64,000 nucleotides of DNA from Blasia pusilla. Taxonomy: Eukaryota; Marchantiophyta; Marchantiopsida; Blasiales. Below the pieces are notes generated by a model. It saw only the letters and a program-made list of their open reading frames with translations. It did no database searches and had not been told where the DNA came from. Made by a program: the position numbers and the translations under genes. Shown here piece after piece: positions 50,304 to 62,672 of this stretch (positions within the stretch are counted from its first letter, which is position 1; each line of letters starts with the position of its first letter). Location: positions 66,898,001 through 66,962,000 of the forward strand of contig CM114271.1 of NCBI GenBank assembly GCA_050084515.1, in the 5' to 3' direction.

Positions 50304-51029
50304 AAACTAAGTACTTAGGAGTGTGACTTGTAAGGAAATGGGCATTTACCTCCTCTTACACCCCAACACTCAAAACACTTCAACTGAGCGGGCTGCAGCG
50401 CGCCCCCCCGCCCTTTTTCCCTTTGAGCCTAGACAAATCTGAGTTAAATCTAGGAATGATATGAGAAATAATATCAACATGATATGGATTAAAGTTTGAG
50501 ACAGCCTTTAGTCCGTCCATATTTCCCGTCCGTCCGTCCGTCCGTGGGAGAGCGACTAAGTACACTCCCTCGAAGAAAAAAGAAGAGATCACCTCAAACC
50601 CCATTTCCATCCGCAATCGATCCTGATCCATCGCCATTTCGCTGTATCCATCGCTGTATCCATTGTGCGGGTGGATCTGCGTGGAGGAATCGGAGTCGCT
50701 TCATCGTTTTCCGAGGACTCCGCAAGCGAAATAATGCGCGTTCGAGGCGTGTGGTCAGCGCAAGAACTGGAACAGAAACTGTCCTTTTCTCTAGAGATCT
50801 CTCTCGTTGTCCTGCTCTGATTGAATGCACAGGGAGACTCTGCTCATCCAGCAGTTCATGTCGTAGCCCGAAGGCACTGACACCGACAGAGATAGAGATT
50901 TCTCATTCAGCAGATCTCTCTTTCACCTGCCCTGATCAAATTCGCAGAGATACCATCTCGTCTCATTAAGCAGTTCTTGTTGTAGCCGAAAGGCGCAGAC
51001 AGACACACAGAGAGGGAAGGAGGGGGGAG

Positions 51030-51065
<36 letters not shown>
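50304..51065. promoter_or_regulatory. Upstream region of BRE
   Basis: Between the LINE and the BRE start codon. It contains a CCGT run near 50527, CT-rich leader-like sequence and a long GA tract that reaches to within a few bases of the ATG. No TATA box was obvious. Promoter activity is inferred from position. Confidence 0.4.
51031..51063. repeat. (GA)n microsatellite immediately before the BRE start codon
   Basis: About 16 GA units ending 3 bases before the ATG at 51066, so it lies in the 5' leader of the predicted mRNA. Confidence 0.9.
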
Positions 51066-51068
<3 letters not shown>

Positions 51069-54000
51069 GGAATGACAAGCAAGGGGGAGCCGATCATGCC
51101 GGCTCTGATTCCACAGCTGGAGTATCTGAGAACCTATTCCCCAGTGCCTATACGGGTGAGTACCATGGGCCTATGCCCTACAACTCGAATCACGCAATGT
51201 TTGATTGGTTGAATACGTTCGAATGAGAGACGAGTGCAATTAGGCTTGGTAGGGATTTGGGATAAATCCTATTGGTGTCTCCGTAGCGCAGAGGAGATCT
51301 CGGATAGGAATTTTACTGAATTCGATGTGATGGAGACACTGCGTTTACTGGTATGAACCGGTGACAACAGTAGTACAGATCTAGAGTTCGTGTCGAGGTG
51401 CTTTCGTACTGTCGTGTGTAGTTGTTTGAAACGAAGCACCCGTAAAGTGATGGATGGCGGAGGGCATCTACGCCTCTGTGAACTCGTGGTGAAGGAACGT
51501 GGCAAATCATGAGAGGAGCGCTACTGTTCGTCCGCCTGATGAATAAAATTCGGAAAAAATTGGTGTAAATCTTCTTAGTAATGCCCATTTGCTCGTACAG
51601 AATCCTGAAAAAGGCATCCTATTTTGGCAATCAAGAGCTTCTCTGCTGAAGTTTTTTCTTCTGTGTTTATGTTTTCTGCGAGTGTCGTGTTATTGAGGTA
51701 TTCTGAACCGTGAACGTGCTGGTAGTCTGTATGATGTTTGTTAAGGCTAGGCGAAATGTTTATCGTACATGACTCCTACTGCCAATGCCGCATGAACTGC
51801 CAATTCTGACGAATAACTCCGGGCAGGAGTTACTCGTCAGAATTGGTTTCTCCATGGTAGAGGAATGCTTTAGGGATATACGGGTAAAATGTGTCATACA
51901 TAATCTATTTGAGGAAGCCTTATAGTTATTCGCGGCTAGCATACTGAAGCTGTACGCATCAAAAGGTTTTATTTTCTCATGCCAGCTTGTGTTTAACTGG
52001 ACGTTTGAATTTAAACTGGTATGGGAAGAGCCGAGTGTGAAACTCACTTCAATGTACTTGTTACCCTAGACACACTTCAACTTGCAAAACGTGAAATATA
52101 AGAAGCAGTTTGCACACATGCCCTCTGAACTACGTGCCGTACTGTGTCAATTCTCTTTGCGTGACGTACAACATGTGGTAGCTACTAGAAAAGGACCCCG
52201 TATAGCGTCAATTTTACTTCTCTGCAACTACCTGGCTCTGAAACTTCCCCTAACTAATTTTGTTTGAGAACGTAATTGGGTCTTGAGGACCTGGCAGGCT
52301 GGTCATCACAGTTCTTCAGGTGTTTCAGCTTTGCAAATAGAAATAAGTGACGGTGTGGTTGCCATGCAGGTAGATCAGATTCGTAAAGGCCATCAAAATG
52401 CTCAATATGCTGATCGTTTTACTGCTTATATCCCATGCTGCCTTGACCACGTCAAATGTAAGTGTGCGATTGATATCACTCGTCCTCCTGACTGGCAGAC
52501 CTTGGGGTTTCCAACAACTCTGTCCCAGTTGTTAGGAACTAAGGAATAAAAGAGAAAGGCAAGCAGTTAGTAGTAGTAGTTGTATGGTTAGTCCTAGAGT
52601 GTAAGCGGGGGTTTTGAGGTTATTACTTGGCTTGTGAAAATTTTAGGAAATAAGCATCTACCGTTATGATGGAGTGTTAGTCTATTTCTGTGCAAGGCTT
52701 GCATAGTTACTATTATATTGGACAGAGTTTCCAGGAAAGACGAGCATAGAGTAGGTATTATTATTCACATGTCTTATGGGATCCAACCTTCCCCAAAATT
52801 GAGACCATACTGTTGGTAGTGTCTGGAAGTTATCAACTTGACCATTTTAAGATTCTTCTCTTCATTGTTCCAGGGGATGTATTCTACAACTACCAGAATC
52901 AAGAACTCGCTCCAGATGTTATTTTTGGGGCTGATGATCCAGACTTTCAACCCCTTGTTTCTATTGGTGATGAGCAAGCAGCTGCTTGGACTCTTTTGCG
53001 AGAATGGACAGTGAAGGATCCCTCTCGACTGTTGCGGTTCTTAATGGAACTAAGGCATGATATCCATGTCTGTACTTTTATCTTCGCATTCGCAGTTTCT
53101 GGATATTGTCAGAGTCTCCCAGATCAGATTTGTTGTGATTCGTCTTCTCCTATAGGTACATTCTCAGATTCTTCTGCAGTCTTCCTCTTCTTCTTCTTCT
53201 TTTTCCTCAGATAGTATGTTCTTACTCTTGTGGTACCACCTTTTGAAGTTAATATTTGGCTACTGCAATGCTTCTGATTCCATCATCCCCACACACTCCT
53301 CATGTGATTTAGTAGATATTGAATGGCCCAAGATCTCCAAGTTCATGTGTGGATATCTTTCATTTGGAGTATTAAGGGCTTTCATCATCACAGAGAAGAT
53401 ACATGAGGGGCCATTCATCTTCTTCTGGTCATAGCTCTGATGTTGAATCTTGTGAGTTTTGACAGGTCATTATATTTGCGCCACCAGAGGAGCCGAGTGG
53501 AGTTTGTGGATGATCCTCGAGTTCGATTCGAGATCGGCACTATCAGTGGCATGGAGGTCAGCAGGAAGCCATTTTCAGTTGTAGCAAATCATAGCTCAGG
53601 AAACTTTTGTGGTCGTGTACCCACATAAGTAGTGTTGTGCTCCATGGATAGTTCTGCAATGGCCCCAATTCTGGCAGCACATTTCTTTTGGATGAAGAGG
53701 ACAATCTTTGGCCATAAAAGTTATATAGGGGGCATGCTTTGTAGAATTAAATTTCATTTGACTACATGCTTCTCTGGTTTGTTGGTGCTGAATGCTTTTG
53801 CAGCAAGATTGGGATGACGACTCTGTATTGTTGGTGCGATTTGCTGTATCTCCCTACAGGGCTTGGAGATGCGGTTGTATACTGGAGCAGACAGGGTATG
53901 TCCCTGCCGCATATGAAACTCTTGTTCAAGTACAATAACTCTGTGATCACCTTTGGCAGTAGAATGGACCTGAGTCCTGATTCTTTAGGATTGTTTCACA

Positions 54001-56958
54001 TGAGCTTCCCTCAGGTGGTGGCGTTTGAACTGACAGTCTGATCCGGTATGACAGTCAGAGGATGTGCAATTTGCCATTCCTTTGGACATAGACCTGAGCC
54101 ATATATCAAGGCGTTTAGGAACATCCTCATCAAAACTTTGGAGTGGTATCTCCTTGCAAGTAAGTTTCACTGTTCTGCTTGGTGTCCTCTTTGCTGGTTG
54201 TTACTTCCTTATATTTTGACTGCCACACACTAGAGGAAAGATTAAGATTTTTAATGGAAGGTTCCTGGTGTTGATCACAGCTGACTGGAACCTAAATATG
54301 TAGTCACATTGTGATAAGCTATTGGAAGAAATGTTGGACTCTATACTCTCTGCCTTATTTTGAATCATGTAGATTCCAGATTTTTGTGTGGTAATGTGCA
54401 GGTGGCCTTCACTATCCACAAAGGACAGTCCTTTGCAGGAGGTGGTGGAGCGCCTCAATTGAAACTACATGCTCCACCAGCTATGAGGGATGTCTTTGAT
54501 GTTGATGATGTGAAGCTCCCTACATGGGCCGATCGAATGTGAGTTTTGTGAATCTTCATTGCCTGTATCTCTGGACTTTCTTGAATTTGTTGTTTGCATC
54601 ATCAAACTATGGTTGCACTTACAGGCAACTAAGGAGTCTTGGCATGACAAGGAAAATCACCTCAGTATATGCAAGAAATATTTTGTGGGGTCTGTTTTGT
54701 CTGTATTTAGGGACACCAATCTAAATGAACTGTGCCATGACGTCTAAGAATAAACTGATGATCTAAAGCTAGTCAACTATCAGGGTTACCACCCCAATAT
54801 TCTTGAACCACCAAATCAGATTTTTCACTTATCTCTGACCGTCCAAGCAATAATAGGTATTTAGGCTATTTCTAGGTTATAGAACGATGGTTGTCCTTTA
54901 TCTGTTCATATACCAGATACGAATGAACTGTCACTTCACACAACTCTACAAGTGGATGCTTGGAATTCCCTCTCTTCTCATCATCAAATCCTTCTCCTTT
55001 GCAAGATCTGCCAACAACAAGTACTTCATCTAATGTCCACTATTGGCTGCTGATGCTCCACAGGTGTTTGATGGAATATGTTCCAAATGTGCAAGATAAT
55101 CTGAAAGCACAGGTGTACATTCTTCTAAAAAGGCAGAATCAGTCTTTGGACTACTGTAGCTCACGATGTCATGACCATTGGTCCTCTCATACTGGTCTCA
55201 TGGCACTTGTCTAGTTTGGAAGAGACCATAGGATATTGCTTCCATCAATCCTTAGCGCATCCTGATCAGTTGATTTTGATCTGCTGAAGGAAGTTTTGAA
55301 GTTAATTTTATACTCTGATGCTTTTGTTTACTGAAATGGATCTATGCTCTTTGTAATTCTTGATTGATACTTGCAGGTACGAGACGCAATTGACTCTATT
55401 GGATTACGGAGGAGTTTCGTAGAGGCGCTAGGGCCTGTCTTTGGCAGACCGCTTGAATTGGAAACGGTACGTCTAACTTAGATCATATTCCAAGGAGTAG
55501 CCATGTAAGCAGAAAATGTTGTCTCCAAGGAGGTAGTTTGTGTTAAGAGGTATGTTTCTGTAGAGTAAATGGCTAGCTTTTCCCGTCGATGAAGTAGGAA
55601 AGATTGCCTTATTTCCTCCTTTAGTTGTTGTAGAGGATGCAGAATCTGTACAATTTTCCCGAAAAGAATTCTCAAATTGATGTCTAACTCCTTTGACCAG
55701 TGGTGAACTTGCAGAACCTTTTCCGGAGAGTATCTGTGATGGTCACTTCTGGCCCCTTTTGCTTCCTAGTAAGTAGACGACTCTTATAAAACCCTGTTCT
55801 TTTGGATTCGAGTTCACAGTTGTATTAATTTTGTCAGTAGCAGCATCTTACCTGAACTCTCATTTACAACTCCTCAAAGAGATCAGTGCCGGAATCGTGA
55901 TTTTTCAACTGATCTTTACCTACCTTTTACTATGATATTTCTTGCTCCTTTAGTAAGAACATACAGTAATGAGAAAGGCATGTCTACAGGTACATTTCAG
56001 TTTGCCAACTCACTTCCCGAAACAGCAGCCTACTGTCACTTTCCAGAGCTCTCAGGTATGGATAAATGCTACCATAGCCTTGAGCTGTCACTCGAAACTG
56101 CCAATCAGCAAGTAATGTCCATAGCAAGTCAAACTGTTGGAAGCACACTAGCTGGGGCCTTGTCCCTTAAGTCCGATTCTGCATCAGTTATAGAAAGAAT
56201 CAATAACGTTGGTCAATCAGAGCAAGATGTTAAAAAATCTCATTTGACTGAAGGACCTACAATTTGTATTAGTCGGAGAGAAATCTATAACTGTTCAGCC
56301 AGGTAACATTTAGTTCAAGCAAATGCTCAGGCTTCTAGAGTCAGCTGTTGGTAGCCTGGAGTACTAGGATTGGCAGCCATGGATCCTTTTGTGGATTTGA
56401 TCTGTTAGTGGGTTCACCCGTCACTCCATGGAGGGTGACTTTGATTTGACTCTCCAGTTGCCGTTTTGTATTAGCCTTGGGTTTCATCCCATCTTATTTT
56501 TCTGCGTCAGTTCCTGTTCGGATGGGTAACTGGAGAAAGAGGAAGTTCATCTTTGATCTTAGACTAGTGATAATATTGGGTATGCAGGAATGCTACAAAT
56601 GCAGCAGTTACCCTGCACTGCTATTGATGTACTATTGTTCATTGTCTGGAATGACAGCATTTTGATGCTCGTGGGAGGCCTATCATGTCTCGGCCTTACA
56701 TTGATTATCCTTGGAGTCCTCGATGGGAGGCTAGCCAAAAGGCTCAACGTATTTTGTAAGTCTTTTGCATGGCCGCTAAAACTCATTGCCTTCTTTTCTA
56801 ACTAACTGTGCGATACACAGAGTGTGAATTAAGGTGCATTGAAGATTTGATTATGTAGTGCACTGATACTTCTCATGCTCCTTTCCAGTGACTTTGTGAT
56901 CGAGGAGTGTGATAAGTTCAAGAAGTATTGCAACGATATACTACAACAGAATCGGTAA
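51066..56958 (+). CDS. BRE: BRE / BRCC45 (BABAM2-like) subunit of BRISC and BRCA1-A complexes, twelve exons
   Basis: A scaffold protein with UEV-like folds that holds together the K63-specific deubiquitinase complexes around BRCC36. Exons: 51066-51155, 52370-52457, 52874-53054, 53466-53556, 54055-54159, 54402-54538, 55064-55112, 55377-55466, 55715-55768, 55990-56055, 56658-56755 and 56889-56958. Phases agree at every junction, giving 372 residues (human BRE has 383). Recognised blocks are 'YADRFTAYIPCCLDHVKW', ELAPDVIFGADDPDFQPL, DPSRLLRFLMELR, VQFAIPLDIDLSHI, APPAMRDVFDVDDVKLP, VRDAIDSIGLRRSFVEALG, FPKQQPTVTFQSSQHF, DYPWSPRWEASQKAQRIF and EECDKFKKYCNDI. Intron 3 (53055-53465) needs a GC donor. 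The join 53556/54055 skips an open stretch at 53804-53895 that could be an alternative exon. It appears functional. Confidence 0.93.
51800..51846. repeat. 21-bp near-perfect hairpin in BRE intron 1
   Basis: The left arm begins CCAATTCTGACGAATAAC and the right arm is its reverse complement with one mismatch; the loop is GGGCA. Confidence 0.88.
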
Positions 56959-59900
56959 TGTGCTCAGATATGTGGGTTTGCTGCTCCATTTTATGACAGA
57001 AATTTTCAGGGACATCCTTAATACTGAGTATGATGGGCACAAGGGTTCCAGGATCCATTCTTTGTAATTATGCGTACTTAACTAATCCTGTGATATGAAC
57101 TGTGGGTGAATGCACCCTTTTCCAACACTGTATGTGACATCAGGTTGGAAAGTCAGAACATTGTTTAGGCATTGGCCTGTGTTATGCACCGGTTGAGTGT
57201 AAATCTGCCAATGGCCACTGTGGTTCTTCCTCCTAAAATATGCATCAACTGTAGCTGAAGAGTGGCTTACAGAACATAACCACCAGGAAATGTTGTGGGA
57301 CTACTGCAGATCTCCAGTTTTGTGAGCATATTTTGTGTAAGACCAAGTAGGCCTAGGTGAGTTGTCTATTATTCAGTCAATAATACATCTCGTGGGAGGG
57401 AGGAAGAGAGCTGGATCCAAGTTGGCCTTATTTCGGTACACTATCTACAAAAGGTCTTGGCAGCGAGGGGTACTCCCCTTGAAAGTCTACCCAAGGAGCC
57501 ACCACTCTCATCCTTTTGAACCTATTGAGATTTGCTTGCCAAGGTATATGCGTCTGCCCGCCCAGCCTGTGGCTCTTACCCTTTCCTGTGTTAAGCTGGG
57601 GAGTTCGGGATCTGGTTTTCAGATATGGTCAAAGAAAGTTGTGGAGGTATGGTTTGAGAAAATACGAAGCTTGGGATATGATTTAGTAATGTCTAAGCAA
57701 AAGACTGACATCTTGGCTGATAAAGCCAGAGAGAACAGGGCGACCATGTCCAAGCACATAACTTAGGAACGTTCAAGCTGCCATTGTGAGATCTGTCCAG
57801 GGAATTTATCAGCGAGTAGGGCATTTGTACCAACTTGGTTTCGGCACATGCGACGAGCCAAACAATGCACACGCTCCTCTTTTCCATATTTCTAGCCGAT
57901 GGTGGGTAGTGTATTATGCGTAAAACCTCTCAGCTTCTGTACTTATTGCAATATATGAGATCCTGTGCCATGTGAACCATAGGCCTCTCCATTTCATCCA
58001 TTCATAATGCCTGGTCTCCAATTGGTAAGGTGTGGAAGGGTTTTGGTTGTTTTAAGTCTGTTCAGACCCCAGGATTGGATGCAATGGAGGGGTTTCCCCG
58101 CATGCTTTTAGACAGGATTCACACATTTGAGAAAGAGATGTAATGTTGTGAATGGAGCTCCATTATCGTATTTCTCTACTCTTTGTGGGTGAAAAGTGTG
58201 GACCTTTCATGTTGTAGTTACTGCTCCTACTATGAGTCCCAACTGGACTTGGGGCTCTCTCTTGTTGCGCCACCTAAAAGTATGGTACACAGATTTTGCG
58301 AAGATTTCAACCATAGATCTCAGATGAGCTACCGGGTACCACATCCTCCAATCTTTCTTTTCTAGTCAAAGTCATGGTTGACCCTTACAATGGGTGAACC
58401 AAAGTAGTTCAACCTTCTTCCGTGAATGATTAGGAAGAGAAATTATACTGCTTTTTTCACATTGAAAATCTTTTTATGTTCTTAATGCCAGTTGGTGCAT
58501 ACATGTATGGGCACCATTTACTCATAATGGCTTTTCCAATAATGGTATGTTATTAGTCAAGAAAGAGTTGAGAATTGGGTTTAACCACAATCAAATGGAC
58601 AAGCATTGTGGATTTGTGGTCCATGCATTTGATTCATCCTTGTGCACATGAAGTGCCATAAAAGTCTTATGATTTCATGTTGTTGGATATGATTTCAACT
58701 CACAAGATGTTTGTATTCCGGAGAAAACCCATGCGGAATATATTGAATGGGGGACTTAAGCCGAGTACTTGGTGACAATCGGTATGGAAAGGAGTTAGAG
58801 GTCCATGTTTCTCTTTGTTCAAGTCCAAAAGTGGCTAGTTGGATGGGAGTCTCTTCAATAAAATTAAGGATTGCATGAAGTTTTTGAAATCTCTTAATAA
58901 TTTGCAGGAATGAAGAAGGGTATGTGTAGGGATGCTATTTTGAATATATGAATAAAGGAATTTGTATGTATTCCAATATGTAGGAATATGGAGGAAATCC
59001 TACAATTTATACATAAATTTTATAATTCTGAATATTTGAATATAGGGATACATAGGAATTTCTATAAACTATTAAATTTGTGAAAACTCTCAACGGTACA
59101 TAGGAGTGTATGCATGCAAAATGAACTTGGCATAGACATAGGAGAGGAGAGTTTCTTGTCATGAGAACCCTTATTTCTTTAAATTAATAAAATACATTGG
59201 AGAATTACAATTAAAACACATGTGGATTGAGAACTTTCTTCTCAAAAATCATCAAAAAAATCCCTTACAAGCAAAGCTCTTTTGGGAGCGTCCTAATAGA
59301 TGTAACATAAGATCAAAGTGGAAAAAAACTAGTATTGGGCCCTTTGAGGGGGGTGGGAGAGAAAAACTTTTAGTTTGTGTATCGATATAGAAACCACCAC
59401 TAGTTTGTATATCAGGTATACACACTACCACACCACGGGGAGAGAAAATGCTTAAGAGGAAAAAAAAACTGATAGCTCGTATATCGAAATACAAACCATC
59501 ACTAGTTTGCATACCAGGTATACACACCACCACGGGGAGAGAATAGGACGGACCAGGGATAGAGAATAGAACACACCGGGGAGAGAGAATAGGGGGGACC
59601 GGAAGTTTTCATAGGAGGCCCCAAGGTCATTTTACATGTCAAGTGCTACGTGTCATTAAAGTCACACGAATATTATTAACATTAATCACACCAACCTAGG
59701 TCACACGAATCCACCGTAGGCATAAATTCAAAACTTTGATCCACATTAGGCAAAAATCACACGAATCTAAATAGCCTCGCCAGCGGACAAACCAAACGAA
59801 GCATACATGTAGGGGTTGTAATCATCGTGAGGTTTGAAATTCTTTCATCTCCACTCATATGGCAAGTATTTGTTAGAGAAAATACAAACGTAATTTTTGT

Positions 59901-60191
59901 TTGACCATTTGCACAACTATATAAAGGTAGGAATTTAGCATCCTAACATGTACAACCATTGCAAAAGTAAATATTCCATTCCAAAATTTTTTTCTCAATG
60001 AGATCAAATCTCAAAATCCATAAACATTTGAAAATATGTCATAAGGTTCGAACATATGTATCTATGATTATATAATCTCTATAGCATTGTTTGTTCTAAC
60101 TTTCAAAGCTTCGTATAATCCAATTTTACAAAATTGATGTTAAAATCTTTGGCCACATTACAGTAAGTTAGAGTTTCACCGAAAGGGACAT
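56959..60191. other. Downstream of BRE, no further gene recognised
   Basis: Begins with the presumed BRE 3' UTR. An open frame at 57362-57766 (+, 134 codons) has no recognisable domain. Beyond about 58.4 kb the sequence becomes AT-rich and repetitive. Confidence 0.5.
59368..59542. repeat. Tandem duplication, period about 103 bp
   Basis: Copies at 59368-59446 and 59470-59542 share CACTAGTTTG, CAGGTATACACAC and CACGGGGAGAGA. Short GGGGAGAGA-type echoes follow to about 59600. Confidence 0.8.
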
Positions 60192-60422
60192 TGTGTTTTC
60201 TTTTTTTAAGAATGGTATGACTTTAATAATACAAACTCGAGGCCCTATATAAGCACGTAAAAAGTATGCATGAGAAAAACTCCATAGAGTTGGGAAGACT
60301 AGTGCCCCTCACAAAATATAGTCTCCCAACTCTATGGGGTTTTCTTGTGTGTACTTTTTATACACTTATTTAGGCCCCAAAATATACTATTAATATCATA
60401 AGGTTCTTAAAAAAAGAGAACA
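60192..60422. mobile_element. Foldback MITE with arms of about 100 bp
   Basis: The left end TGTGTTTTCTTTTTTTAAGAA and right end (as reverse complement) TGTTCTCTTTTTTTAAGAA are alike, and inversion extends inwards through AACTCCATAGAGTTGGGA / TCCCAACTCTATGGGGTT. No coding capacity. The target duplication is not clear and the superfamily is undetermined. Confidence 0.75.
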
Positions 60423-60459
60423 TAATTTCCCTTTTTTGTGAAACTTGTCCCTAAGAAAA

Positions 60460-60615
60460 TCTATATTATTATTGGAAAATGTCTTCTTGATTTGCAAGCA
60501 CCTCTTTGCTTGACATGTGGCAATTGGGCAACGAGAAAATATTCCCCTCTCCATGGGCGGCAAGAAAACGATTGTGTGTGGAACATGATTAGTCCCCTAA
60601 GGGGCTGCCCACTAG
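60460..60615 (+). mobile_element. Non-autonomous Helitron-like element, plus orientation
   Basis: 156 bp beginning TCTATATTATTATTGG and ending with hairpin CCCCTAAGGGG, then CTGCCCACTAG. The base before is A and the base after is T, the expected Helitron target. No coding capacity. Confidence 0.8.
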
Positions 60616-60661
60616 TATTACTAATGGATGCATATGCAATGCACAATGTAATTTAAAGTAG

Positions 60662-60832
60662 CTAGCGGCCAGCCCGTGCCATGCACGGTAGCGAAGGGAC
60701 TAATGATGTTCCATACAAATTCTTTTTCTTACTGCTCATAGAGGGGGAAACATTTTCTTGTTGCCCCGTCGCAACATATCAAGCAAAGAGGTATTTGAAA
60801 ATCAAGAAGGAACTTTCCAATAATAATATAAA
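60662..60832 (-). mobile_element. Non-autonomous Helitron-like element, minus orientation
   Basis: 171 bp on the minus strand, homologous to 60460-60615 in its 5' 110 bp (TTATATTATTATTGGAAA with the initial TC mutated to TT). Its 3' end has hairpin CCGTGC-ATG-GCACGG and then CTGGCCGCTAG. It faces the plus-strand copy tail to tail across a 46-bp spacer. Confidence 0.78.
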
Positions 60833-62620
60833 TTATTGGTAATTACCATGTGACTAATAATTTAACTACACCTGAAAATCTTAATTGACTTATCTAATAA
60901 AGTCCAAATAACTTTATTGGTTGAGAAATCGAGCTGAGATGGCCAAGTATAAAAAAGAAAGATATTCAAAAATTAAAACCAATCTCTAATAATAATATAG
61001 AAACAATTGTAACATCAATATCACGAAAATTAAAGAATCAAATAATCAATTTTAAAAATTATAGAAAAAGAATATATTAACGGATGCCATACGGATAGAA
61101 TCCCATTGAAGGAAGGAATGAGAAATAGATAGTAGTGAAGAATGGAGCAATAATAATATAACGAGAAATAAATAATAAATAAAGCTTAATTGTGTCATTT
61201 TTTTGGCATCCCACGCATGCGGGGGGAGAAAAGGGTTTAGAAAAGGCTCAACTTTGGCATAAACATAGTGAAGGTCAAACCTCGATCTTGGGGTTTGGCG
61301 ACGACAATCGCAAATACGAAAAATTAGAACCCAGTACCATGTGGTCGGCTCCTTGCACGGTGGCAATGGGGATCGTTGCAATCATAGGCTTATCTCTTTC
61401 TAGTCGGTTGGAAATAGGTGGTAATATTGTCATAAACCTCGCGCCCTGTGTATACGCATCGCGAATTCTGCTCAGGTCTCAACAGTTTAATCCGCCATAT
61501 CAACAAACATCCTCGACCCTAGCGCCGGGTCCTAACGACCTCGGTAGCATGGGATCGGGTCCTTAAAGACGAGTAGTAGAAGTCCACATTCCACATATAT
61601 TGGCGAAGAGAGAACATCTATGGGCAAAAGTCTGAGCTTTTCCTATCTGAAGGTGAAAAGCCCCTTCGTCTTTCTAGGTCACCAGGGCCCCACCAAACGC
61701 ATTTAAGAGGTTCTTTATTCCGGCGATGGACTTCCACCAAATACGGTTGTTTGGAGGTAGTCCACAGAAGTCCTACGAACCCACCGCATCCGCAAATGAG
61801 TCCTCACTAAACTTAACGTTTCTCTAATACGAACACAAAAGAGACGGATAGTGAACCTCCACAATAGTGGCCCATTAGCTTCCCTACAGATGATTAAGGG
61901 GCTTTGGTAGATTGGTGAAAGTCATGTAGAAGAAAACTCATAAACTTCAATAAAAACGCTTGATGGAAAATCCATAAGGAAAGAAGAGAAAACAAAATCT
62001 TAATCAAAGGTGATGGGAAATCTGTCCTAAATATAAATAAAAAATAGACATAGGGGGATTGGAAGAGTTATGAACACAAAGGTCACACCCGGTCGGAGGC
62101 GAAGGAAGGAAAACGGGGAAGCCGCCAATGTAGAGTGGACTAATAGTTTCTCGGCAGTATAGAGTCCCACCAATTGAGTTAATAATTGTGCTCTTAAAAA
62201 AAAAAGACATGCATGTGTTGTATGTTGAGGGAGTATAATATTTTACTAGTGTGTGGAGGCAATCCACTCGATACCATGGAATTCACACACTGGGCGTAGT
62301 TACTCCTACTGATGCGACTTTTATCGTAGGACAAAGATTATAGTGTAATGGAAGAATAATCCCTCCCACTATAATAACTGTTGAGCCCGAATCCTCCCAA
62401 GACAAAGGTATTTTGCTTTAAAACTTCTTGGCCTTATAATTCATGTATGACTCGCCTTTACTAACCCAAAGATGTATAGTAGCCAAGAGTTATCCACACA
62501 TTCGTTCTCTAATATGTTGTGCACATACATATTGCTAAACCACAACAGAAATCGTTGTTACCATCATATACTTATAAAATATGACACCATCCTCAATTAT
62601 AATCTAAACATGTAAATGAA

Positions 62621-62672
<52 letters not shown>

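Noticed and set aside
57362-57766. 134-codon plus-strand frame downstream of BRE
   Set aside because: Begins after the natural BRE stop, has no domain I recognise, and most likely lies in the 3' UTR or intergenic sequence.
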